Below, piece by piece: positions 1 through 5,473 of a stretch of DNA of 5,473 nucleotides. The stretch's first letter is position 1. Every line of letters begins with the position of its first letter. The notes below the pieces were generated by a model. The model was not told the origin of the DNA and did no database searches. It saw only the letters and a list, made by a program, of their open reading frames with translations. The position numbers were made by a program, and so were the translations under genes. Source of the stretch: Candidatus Avacholeplasma faecigallinarum (GTDB lineage: Bacteria > Bacillota_I > Bacilli_A > Acholeplasmatales > Anaeroplasmataceae); NCBI GenBank assembly GCA_018715825.1, contig DVKU01000060.1, positions 1 through 5,473 of the forward strand. The letters run 5' to 3'.

Positions 1-2
1 AT

Positions 3-335
3 GAAATAATTTCTAGACTTTTAAAAATAAAAATAATTAATGATGTTAATAATATAAATAATCGAATATTAACCTTGATTAAAAAAGGAAATGGGAGATT
101 ATTAATTAAAGAAAAGCTTTTAGCTTTAAAATTTAATATAGAAGATATTAATAATGCCCTAGATAATATAGATGATAGCTTATATTATGAAGGATTGAAT
201 GATTTAGTAAATAAAGTAAAAGGCAAGTATGATTTATCTAATATAAAGGATATAGCTAAATTAAAACGATATCTTTTATCAAGGGGATATACTTATTTAG
301 AAATTGAAAATGTAAATATAAAGGGAAGTATTTAA
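3..335 (+). CDS. recX: RecX-like regulatory protein, C-terminal part (5' end outside window)
   Basis: The reading frame is open from the first bases of the window, so this is the 3' part of a longer gene; 110 residues are visible, ending at TAA (333-335). RecX proteins bind RecA filaments in the cytoplasm and modulate recombination and the SOS response. They are built from repeated three-helix units. The visible part shows RecX-like landmarks: a KxGxxLIKEKL segment (residues 28-39 of the visible part) followed by an 'I..AL..ID' helix (48-57), and near the end KLKRYLLSRGYTYLEIENV (86-104), which resembles the usual 'KLxRYLLRRGFSYexI' third repeat. The first visible repeat (IINDVNNINN) lacks the Tyr-Ala usually seen after 'DE', so the protein looks divergent. 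A TTG at 75 is in frame but has no ribosome binding site and lies inside the conserved region, so it is not a start. The gene ends in its own terminator. Recognition is by motif only, without the N-terminal half; a small helical protein of unknown function is the alternative. Confidence 0.62.
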   Translation, partial: EIISRLLKIKIINDVNNINNRILTLIKKGNGRLLIKEKLLALKFNIEDINNALDNIDDSLYYEGLNDLVNKVKGKYDLSNIKDIAKLKRYLLSRGYTYLEIENVNIKGSI

Positions 336-365
336 ATGTTGTTTTATATACTTCCTTTTTCTTTT
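321..365 (+). terminator. Intrinsic terminator of the recX-like gene, overlapping its stop codon
   Basis: GGAAGTAT (324-331) pairs perfectly with ATACTTCC (348-355). The stem can be extended outward by a G-U and A-U pairs (320-323 with 356-359) and inward, past one U-U mismatch, by four A-U pairs (333-336 with 343-346), leaving a six-base loop. A T-rich tract (TTTTTCTTTT, 356-365) follows. The left arm is made of the last codons of the recX-like gene, and the TAA stop lies in the inner stem. It should separate recX transcription from glgB. Confidence 0.8.
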
Positions 366-391
366 AGTCTTAAAAGCTTAAATATTATCTG

Positions 392-420
392 TTGAGAAAA
401 TACTTATAATATTATATAAT
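392..420 (+). promoter_or_regulatory. Sigma-A/sigma-70-type promoter for glgB
   Basis: The -35 box TTGAGA (392-397) and the -10 box TATAAT (415-420) are separated by exactly 17 bases; the -10 is a perfect consensus and the -35 matches in 5 of 6 positions. It lies just after the recX terminator and about 40 bases before the glgB ATG, with transcription expected to start near 427. That gives a leader of only about 34 bases, too short for a riboswitch. A second TATAAT at 405-410 has no matching -35 box. I see no convincing operator palindrome or catabolite-response (cre) site here. Confidence 0.75.
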
Positions 421-446
421 TAACCTATAAGGATAAACTATTTTAA

Positions 447-452
447 AAGGAG
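447..452 (+). promoter_or_regulatory. Ribosome binding site of glgB
   Basis: AAGGAG ends eight bases before the ATG at 461. This is near-ideal Shine-Dalgarno spacing and fixes the glgB start. Confidence 0.85.
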
Positions 453-460
453 AATATTAT

Positions 461-2416
461 ATGGCAATTAGGGAAAGAATAAACAAAGATTTTTTGTATT
501 ATTTTGACCAAGGCCTATGCTTAGATGCGTACAAGGTTTTTGGTAGTCATCTTATAAAGGATGAAAACGGTAAAAATATTGCTTGTGAATTTTGCTTATA
601 CGCTCCTAATGCTAAGCGTGTGGAAATTGTTGGAGAGTGGAATAATTTTACTATGAACCAGCAGGAGCTTTATTGCATTGATGAAAAAGGAATATGGTAT
701 GCTAAATTAGAAGGAGATTATGAGTGGCAAAGGTATAAGTATTTAATTACAACCAAAAGCAATGATAAGATTTATAAAGCAGACCCTTATGCCTTTTACA
801 GCCAAATTAGACCATCTACCGATTCTAAGGTCTATGATATAGATGGCTATAAATGGAATGATGATGTGTGGATGTATACACATCCTAAGGTTTATGATAA
901 GCCAATGCTTATTTATGAAATGCACTTAGGATCATGGCGCAGAAAGAGTCCTAATGGAGAATTTTATATGTTTAATGAAATAGCTCCTATGCTAGTTGAA
1001 TATCTTAAGGATTATGGCTATACTCACGTTGAGGTGATGCCTGTTTATGAACATCCTCTTGATGCTTCATGGGGCTATCAGGGAACCTCCTATTATGCAG
1101 TAACACCACGTTATGGTGTTCCTAAGGATTTTATGTATTTTGTAGATTTATTACATCAAAATGGAATTGGCGTAATTATGGATTGGGTTCCAGGTCATAT
1201 TTGTAAGGATGCCCATGGCCTATATATGTTTGATGGTACATCTCTTTATGAATATCCTAAAGAAGAGGATAGAGAAAATAAGGAATGGGGTACAGCTAAT
1301 TTAGATTTAGGAAAAGGTATTACTAGATCATATTTATTTTCAAATGCTTTATTTTATATGAAGTATTTTCATATTGATGGATTTAGAGTAGATGCGGTTA
1401 GCAATTTAATATATTATTTAGGTAATCAAAATCGTGGTATTAATCACGGTGCATGTGATTTTTTACAAAGGCTATCAACTCATATTTTTAAAGAGGATGA
1501 TAGAGTTTTGTTAATGGCTGAGGATTCCTCTAGCTATCCTAATGTTACAAAGCCTGCTAGTATTGGTGGTTTGGGATTTAACTTTAAATGGGATATGGGC
1601 TGGATGAATGATACGTTAAAATATTTTAAACTAGATCCTATCTATAGAAAATATCATCATAACCAGTTGACTTTTTCAATGATGTATTATTATAACGAGC
1701 AGTTTATATTGCCATTTTCTCACGATGAGGTTGTTCATATGAAGGGCTCACTACTAAATAAGATGCCTGGTGATCAATGGCAGCAGTTTGCCAATTATCG
1801 CTTGTTAATTGGTTATATGATAACCCATCCTGGTAAAAAGCTATTGTTTATGGGCAATGAATTAGCCTCATATGATGAATGGCATTATGAGTCTGAACTA
1901 CCTTGGGGAATTAAAAAATTTCCTCTTCATGATGCTGCTAATCGTTATGTTAAGGAGCTCACAACCTTATATAAAAAAGAAAAGGCTTTGTGGCAAAAGG
2001 ATTATGACCCACTAGGCTTTGAATTTATTGAGGCAGATAATAAGGATCAATCTATTTATATTTTTGCAAGATATGAAGAAAATAGGGAAAGTCATATTAT
2101 TGTGGTAATGAATTGTACGCCAAACACATATCATGAGTATAAGATAGGTGTAAAAGGGGATTATAATTATGTAGAGATTATGAATTCTGATAGGGATATT
2201 TATGGTGGAAGTAATCAAATTAATCCTAAGCCTTTAAAGGCTCAAAAGGGTAAGTGGCAAGGACAAGACTACATAATTAATATCACCATTCCCCCACTTG
2301 GTATTGTTTTACTTAAATCAAATTTAAAGCCAAAACGTCAAAAGAAGACTGTAAAGGATGAAGAAATTTCTAAAAGTAAATCTAAAACAAAAACATCAAG
2401 TCGTAAGAATGTCTAG
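461..2416 (+). CDS. glgB: 1,4-alpha-glucan (glycogen) branching enzyme, GH13
   Basis: Cytoplasmic enzyme that cuts an alpha-1,4 glucan chain and rejoins the piece through an alpha-1,6 bond, making glycogen branches (EC 2.4.1.18). The 651 residues read as an N-terminal CBM48/early-set domain (about 25-120, with APNAKRVEIVGEWNNF), a GH13 (alpha/beta)8 catalytic domain (about 145-500) and a C-terminal all-beta domain (about 515-620). GH13 signature regions are intact: DWVPGH (241-246), GFRVDAV with nucleophile Asp311, LMAED with acid/base Glu354, and FSHDEVVH with stabilising Asp422. YEMHLGSW (153-160) and SWGYQGTSYYA (203-213) are typical of bacterial branching enzymes. It is shorter than the 728-residue E. 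coli form because only one N-terminal beta domain is present. Residues 622-651 form an extra tail rich in Lys, Ser and Thr. Start chosen from the strong ribosome binding site; stop TAG. It is followed 82 bases later by glgP, its metabolic partner. Confidence 0.96.
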   Translation: MAIRERINKDFLYYFDQGLCLDAYKVFGSHLIKDENGKNIACEFCLYAPNAKRVEIVGEWNNFTMNQQELYCIDEKGIWYAKLEGDYEWQRYKYLITTKSNDKIYKADPYAFYSQIRPSTDSKVYDIDGYKWNDDVWMYTHPKVYDKPMLIYEMHLGSWRRKSPNGEFYMFNEIAPMLVEYLKDYGYTHVEVMPVYEHPLDASWGYQGTSYYAVTPRYGVPKDFMYFVDLLHQNGIGVIMDWVPGHICKDAHGLYMFDGTSLYEYPKEEDRENKEWGTANLDLGKGITRSYLFSNALFYMKYFHIDGFRVDAVSNLIYYLGNQNRGINHGACDFLQRLSTHIFKEDDRVLLMAEDSSSYPNVTKPASIGGLGFNFKWDMGWMNDTLKYFKLDPIYRKYHHNQLTFSMMYYYNEQFILPFSHDEVVHMKGSLLNKMPGDQWQQFANYRLLIGYMITHPGKKLLFMGNELASYDEWHYESELPWGIKKFPLHDAANRYVKELTTLYKKEKALWQKDYDPLGFEFIEADNKDQSIYIFARYEENRESHIIVVMNCTPNTYHEYKIGVKGDYNYVEIMNSDRDIYGGSNQINPKPLKAQKGKWQGQDYIINITIPPLGIVLLKSNLKPKRQKKTVKDEEISKSKSKTKTSSRKNV

Positions 2417-2434
2417 AAAAAAATGGAAATTTTA

Positions 2435-2464
2435 TTGAATATAATTAAGAAAATGTGATAAAAT
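2435..2464 (+). promoter_or_regulatory. Possible second promoter, in front of glgP
   Basis: In the glgB-glgP gap, TTGAAT (2435-2440) lies 18 bases before TAAAAT (2459-2464), and a TG one base upstream of the -10 (2456-2457) makes it an extended -10. Transcription would start near 2471, about 28 bases before the glgP ATG at 2499. No terminator hairpin is visible between glgB and glgP, so glgP is probably also read from the glgB promoter. In such AT-rich DNA promoter-like strings arise by chance, hence moderate confidence. Confidence 0.45.
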
Positions 2465-2488
2465 AAATTGGATTTTGATATAAATTAT

Positions 2489-2493
2489 GGAGG
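2489..2493 (+). promoter_or_regulatory. Ribosome binding site that decides the glgP start
   Basis: GGAGG ends five bases before the ATG at 2499. The upstream in-frame ATG at 2487 overlaps this site and has no Shine-Dalgarno sequence of its own (it is preceded by AT-only sequence), so 2499 is the likely start. Confidence 0.8.
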
Positions 2494-2498
2494 CAAAA

Positions 2499-4919
2499 AT
2501 GAATTATCCAAATTTTAAAGATGTTAAAACATTTAAAGAAGCTTTTATTTCTAATGTTGAAAACAAGTACGCTGTTGATTTTGATCAATCTACTGCGTAT
2601 CAACAATACGTCGTTTTAGGAGAAATGCTTCGTTATAATATTGCTAAAGATTGGCATAATACAATTGAACAAACTAAAAAGCAAAAGGCTAAGGTAGTTT
2701 ATTATTTTTCTATGGAATTTTTAATGGGAAGAATGATTACTAACAATTTAATGAATGCTGGTGTTTATCCAGTTGTTAAGCAAGCCTTTGATGAACTAGG
2801 AATCGATTTAAATGAGGTTGAACATCAAGAAACTGATGCTGGTTTAGGTAATGGTGGACTTGGTCGTTTAGCTGCATGTTTTATGGATTCAGTAGCATCA
2901 TTAGGTTTACCTGTTCATGGTAATTGTATACGTTATCGTTATGGCTTTTTTGAACAAGGAATTCGTAATGGCTATCAAGTAGAGCATCCAGATCGTTGGT
3001 TAAAGGATATAAATGTTTGGGAGATACGTAAAGATAATGAATCAGTAGAAATCCCATTTTATGGCTATATCGATATGGGCTCAGAAAATGGTAAATTAAA
3101 GGTAAGCCATAAAAATGCTGAGTATGTTAAGGCAGTTCCTTATGATATTCCTATTATTGGAGATAATAATCACATTGTTAATACTCTTCGTCTTTGGAGT
3201 GCAGAACCAGCAAGTGTTTATCCTCAAACTGATGCTTTTGAATATCATAGAAAATTAAGAGAAATATCTTCAATGCTATACCCTAATGATGATACAGAAG
3301 AAGGAAAGCTTCTTCGTTTGAAGCAACAATACTTTTTCGTATCTGCAGGAGTAATCAATGCAGTTCGTAGACACAAAAGTATTTATAAGACAGTTAAAAA
3401 TTTGCATCAAAAAACAGTTTTCCATATTAATGATACTCACCCAGCTTTGATAGTTCCAGAATTGATGCGTATTCTAGTTGATGAGGAGCATTTAGATTGG
3501 GATGAGGCTTGGAATATTACTAAAAATTGTTGTGCTTATACAAACCATACAATTTTAGCTGAAGCCTTAGAGAAGTGGCCAGTTCACTTATTTAAGAAGT
3601 TATTGCCAAGAATTTATACTATAACTGAAGAAATTAATCGTCGTATATTAATTGAAATTGCTAATGTATATGGTGATAATTCTCCTCAAATGTATCAAAT
3701 GGCAATTATCAAGGATAATATGGTTCATATGGCTAATATAGCTATTCATGGTTCATTTAGTGTCAATGGTGTTGCTCAGCTTCATACAGAGATACTTAAA
3801 AATATCGAAATGAAGGTATTTAACGATTATTATCCTAATAAGTTTAATAATAAGACAAATGGTATCACTCACAGAAGATGGTGCCTACATTCTAATCCAG
3901 AGCTTGTAAAAATATTAAATAATATTTGTCCTAATTGGGTTAAGGATCCTGAAAATGAGTTAGTTAAGCTTCTTGCGTATGCTAAGGATGAGCAAACTCA
4001 ACAGGCTTTTATGAAGATGAAAGCCTCAAGAAAGCAAGCTTTAGCTAATATAATTTATAAGACTCAAGGCGTTTCATTAGATACAAATTCCATCTTTGAT
4101 ATTCAAGTTAAGCGTCTTCATGAATATAAGCGTCAGCTTATGAATGCCCTTCATATAATGTATGTTTATAATCGTTTAAAGACTGATAGTGAGTTTAGAA
4201 AGAATTATTATCCTCATTCATTTATTTTTGGTGCTAAGTCAGCTCCAGGTTATGCTTTTGCTAAAAAGGTTATTAAGCTTATTAATACAATTGCGGATAA
4301 GGTTAATAACGATGAGGAGACTAATTCCTTATTAAAGGTTGTGTTTGTTGTAAATTACAATGTAACATATGCTGAAACAATTATGCCAGCAGCTAATGTA
4401 TCTGAACAAATTTCTACAGCCTCTAAGGAAGCAAGTGGTACTGGTAATATGAAATTTATGATGAATGGTGCCATTACCTTAGGTACCCTAGATGGTGCTA
4501 ATGTTGAGATTCGTGATTTAGTTGGTGATGATAATATAGTTATTTTTGGTATGAATGCTAAGGAAGTAACTGATTTATATCAAATGGGTGGTTATAATCC
4601 TATGGATATATATAACCAGGATGAGAGAGTGCATTTAGTAATTGACCAATTAACTAATGGTTTCTTTGATAAGGTTGATGAAAACGAGTTTGCTGTTATC
4701 CGCGATAATTTACTATATCATGATGCATATTTTGTATTAAAGGATTTTGATAGTTATATTAAGGCTCAAGAAAAAATTAATGAGCTTTATAAGGATCAAA
4801 AGAAGTGGACTGAAATGGCTATAATTAATGTAGCTAAATCTGGTTTCTTCACTACTGACCGTACAATGCGTCAATATAATGATGAAATATGGCATACAAA
4901 ACCAATAAAAGTAGAATAG
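2499..4919 (+). CDS. glgP: Glycogen/alpha-glucan phosphorylase, GT35 family
   Basis: Cytoplasmic, pyridoxal-phosphate-dependent enzyme that releases glucose-1-phosphate from the non-reducing ends of alpha-1,4 glucans (EC 2.4.1.1). From the ATG at 2499 it has 806 residues, close to E. coli GlgP (815) and MalP (797). Conserved blocks in order: YFSMEFLMGR (69-78), GNGGLGRLAACF (117-128), FHINDTHPAL (308-317), NHTILAEALEKWPV (349-362), NGITHRRW (454-461), VKRLHEYKRQ (537-546) and SGTGNMKFMMNGA (646-658). Lys652 is the PLP Schiff-base lysine; Lys538, Arg539 and Lys544 correspond to the phosphate/PLP-site Lys568, Arg569 and Lys574 of the rabbit muscle enzyme. The N-terminus has no recognisable equivalent of the phosphorylated Ser14 segment of animal enzymes. 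Pairing with glgB favours glycogen as substrate, but a maltodextrin phosphorylase cannot be excluded from sequence alone. The gene ends with TAG and a strong terminator. Beginning at 2487 would add four residues (MEAK) that lack support. Confidence 0.96.
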   Translation: MNYPNFKDVKTFKEAFISNVENKYAVDFDQSTAYQQYVVLGEMLRYNIAKDWHNTIEQTKKQKAKVVYYFSMEFLMGRMITNNLMNAGVYPVVKQAFDELGIDLNEVEHQETDAGLGNGGLGRLAACFMDSVASLGLPVHGNCIRYRYGFFEQGIRNGYQVEHPDRWLKDINVWEIRKDNESVEIPFYGYIDMGSENGKLKVSHKNAEYVKAVPYDIPIIGDNNHIVNTLRLWSAEPASVYPQTDAFEYHRKLREISSMLYPNDDTEEGKLLRLKQQYFFVSAGVINAVRRHKSIYKTVKNLHQKTVFHINDTHPALIVPELMRILVDEEHLDWDEAWNITKNCCAYTNHTILAEALEKWPVHLFKKLLPRIYTITEEINRRILIEIANVYGDNSPQMYQMAIIKDNMVHMANIAIHGSFSVNGVAQLHTEILKNIEMKVFNDYYPNKFNNKTNGITHRRWCLHSNPELVKILNNICPNWVKDPENELVKLLAYAKDEQTQQAFMKMKASRKQALANIIYKTQGVSLDTNSIFDIQVKRLHEYKRQLMNALHIMYVYNRLKTDSEFRKNYYPHSFIFGAKSAPGYAFAKKVIKLINTIADKVNNDEETNSLLKVVFVVNYNVTYAETIMPAANVSEQISTASKEASGTGNMKFMMNGAITLGTLDGANVEIRDLVGDDNIVIFGMNAKEVTDLYQMGGYNPMDIYNQDERVHLVIDQLTNGFFDKVDENEFAVIRDNLLYHDAYFVLKDFDSYIKAQEKINELYKDQKKWTEMAIINVAKSGFFTTDRTMRQYNDEIWHTKPIKVE

Positions 4920-4926
4920 ATTAACA

Positions 4927-4954
4927 AGGGGGAGAACCACTCCCCCTATTTTTT
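4927..4954 (+). terminator. Strong intrinsic terminator after glgP
   Basis: AGGGGGAG (4927-4934) pairs perfectly with CTCCCCCT (4940-4947) around a five-base AACCA loop, then A and six Ts (4949-4954). The G/C-rich eight-pair stem stands out in this AT-rich DNA. It begins seven bases after the glgP stop codon and closes the glgB-glgP transcription unit. Confidence 0.93.
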
Positions 4955-4958
4955 AAAT

Positions 4959-4964
4959 GAGGTG
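4959..4964 (+). promoter_or_regulatory. Ribosome binding site of the MutS-like gene
   Basis: GAGGTG matches the 3' part of the Shine-Dalgarno consensus (GGAGGTG) and ends four bases before the ATG at 4969. It lies only five bases after the T-run of the preceding terminator. Confidence 0.7.
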
Positions 4965-4968
4965 CAAT

Positions 4969-5473
4969 ATGTTAGAATTTAAATTAGAAGAAGATGTAAA
5001 AAATAAAATTGAAGACCTTACTAAAATAACTAAAGTAATCTCTGCGATTAGACTTATTTTAGGTATAAACTTAATTGTCTGGGTAATTTGTTTTATGTCT
5101 TTACAGCAATATTTATTATATGGATTAATCTCTTTAGCAAGCTTTTTTGTTATGCTAGTTTTTGTCTTTTTTTCAAATGTTTATTTTAAAAATTTAAATT
5201 TAATGAAAAAGAAAAGCAAAGTATATTTGATGCATTATCAAAGAAGAAAATTAGACTTTTCTTCATTTGTAGATGAAGGAAGAGATTTTTTAAATAAGGA
5301 TGATTACAAATTAGCCGATTTAGATATATTTGGTTCTAAGTCTTTATTTCAATATCTTAATAGTTGTAAAACAAAGCTTGGTAGAAAGCTTTTAGCTAAG
5401 ATGCTAACAAATCCTGATAAGATGCCAAAGGAGTATACTAATTGTATATATAATATGGCTAATGATGAGAAAA
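4969..5473 (+). CDS. Membrane-anchored MutS-family protein, N-terminal part (3' end outside window)
   Basis: 168 residues are visible and the frame is still open at the window edge. A charged N-terminal stretch (1-23) is followed by two hydrophobic segments, about 24-43 and 47-69, predicted to be a membrane hairpin. A basic region (79-94, with KKKSK and RRK) follows, which should lie in the cytoplasm. Residues 116-168 carry DLDIFGSKSLFQYLNSCKTKLGRKLLAKML, matching the 'DLDiFG..SLFqylN...T..GrrlLA..L' block at the start of the MutS core (domain III) in MutS-related proteins. The mismatch-recognition domain of MutS1, with its Phe-X-Glu motif, is absent from the visible N-terminus. The ATPase domain (Walker A/B) would lie beyond the window. 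The role is unknown; true mismatch repair is not implied. The start is set by the GAGGTG site. It follows the glgP terminator by 14 bases with no promoter visible in between. Confidence 0.72.
   Translation, partial: MLEFKLEEDVKNKIEDLTKITKVISAIRLILGINLIVWVICFMSLQQYLLYGLISLASFFVMLVFVFFSNVYFKNLNLMKKKSKVYLMHYQRRKLDFSSFVDEGRDFLNKDDYKLADLDIFGSKSLFQYLNSCKTKLGRKLLAKMLTNPDKMPKEYTNCIYNMANDEK

Noticed and set aside
75..335. A short complete gene starting at TTG 75
   Set aside because: The frame is open upstream to the window edge, RecX-like sequence continues through position 75, and there is no ribosome binding site before the TTG.
405..410. A second TATAAT as an additional glgB -10 box
   Set aside because: It is only 7 bases from TTGAGA and no acceptable -35 lies 16-18 bases upstream; it probably reflects AT-rich sequence.
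366..460. Riboswitch or leader RNA upstream of glgB
   Set aside because: Promoter position leaves a leader of about 34 bases with no stable hairpin, too short for any known riboswitch.
743..925. Minus-strand open frame of 60 codons inside glgB
   Set aside because: It lies wholly within a clearly conserved coding region on the other strand, its composition (Ile/His-rich) is that of a shadow frame, and it shows no recognisable domain.
2012..2218. Minus-strand open frame of 68 codons inside the 3' part of glgB
   Set aside because: Antisense shadow of the GlgB C-terminal domain; the hydrophobic Ile-rich look comes from reading AT-rich codons backwards.
4854..4880. Promoter for the MutS-like gene inside the end of glgP (CTGACC ... 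TATAAT)
   Set aside because: TATAAT at 4875-4880 is perfect, but the only -35-like hexamer is weak and 15 bases away, and any transcript would still meet the terminator at 4927-4954.
4737..4940. Minus-strand open frame of 67 codons over the end of glgP
   Set aside because: It begins inside the glgP terminator hairpin and is otherwise antisense to conserved GlgP sequence; no family resemblance.
1..5473. CRISPR array, tRNA/rRNA genes, insertion sequences or toxin-antitoxin genes
   Set aside because: No direct repeats with regular spacing, no tRNA-like cloverleaf, no terminal inverted repeats or transposase-like frames were seen; nearly all of the window is taken up by the four described genes and their short control regions.

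Overview
This window comes from an AT-rich, low-GC Gram-positive-type bacterium. By eye it is about 70% A+T. It has strong AGGAG/GAGG ribosome binding sites, TTGAnn/TATAAT-type promoters and compact intrinsic terminators. Stops are TAA and TAG and every tryptophan read is TGG, so nothing points to the TGA=Trp code of the mycoplasmas. A low-GC Bacillota lineage (Erysipelotrichia- or Clostridia-like) or a standard-code Mollicutes relative fits best. This placement is inference; no rRNA or other phylogenetic marker is present.

All recognisable genes are on the + strand. Bases 1-335 hold the 3' end of a RecX-like gene that enters from outside the window and ends in an intrinsic terminator overlapping its stop codon. 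Bases 366-460 carry a good promoter (TTGAGA-17-TATAAT) and ribosome binding site for glgB (461-2416), a GH13 glycogen branching enzyme. An 82-base gap with a plausible second promoter leads to glgP (start best placed at 2499, end 4919), a GT35 glycogen/alpha-glucan phosphorylase. A strong G/C-rich hairpin with a T-run (4927-4954) closes the glycogen unit. Fourteen bases later a MutS-like gene begins (4969) and runs off the window. Its N-terminus has two predicted membrane segments followed by the start of a MutS core-like region.

The centre of the window is a two-gene storage-polysaccharide unit. GlgB adds alpha-1,6 branches to an alpha-1,4 glucan, and GlgP shortens the outer chains by phosphorolysis to glucose-1-phosphate. 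The synthesis genes (glgC/glgD/glgA) and a debranching enzyme are not in the window. The flanking genes are recombination/repair-type families with no visible functional link to glycogen.

Overall this is a fairly ordinary chromosomal stretch. I did not find a new system. The items most worth a second look are the membrane-anchored MutS-like protein, its lack of an obvious promoter directly behind a strong terminator, and the lysine/serine-rich tail on GlgB.
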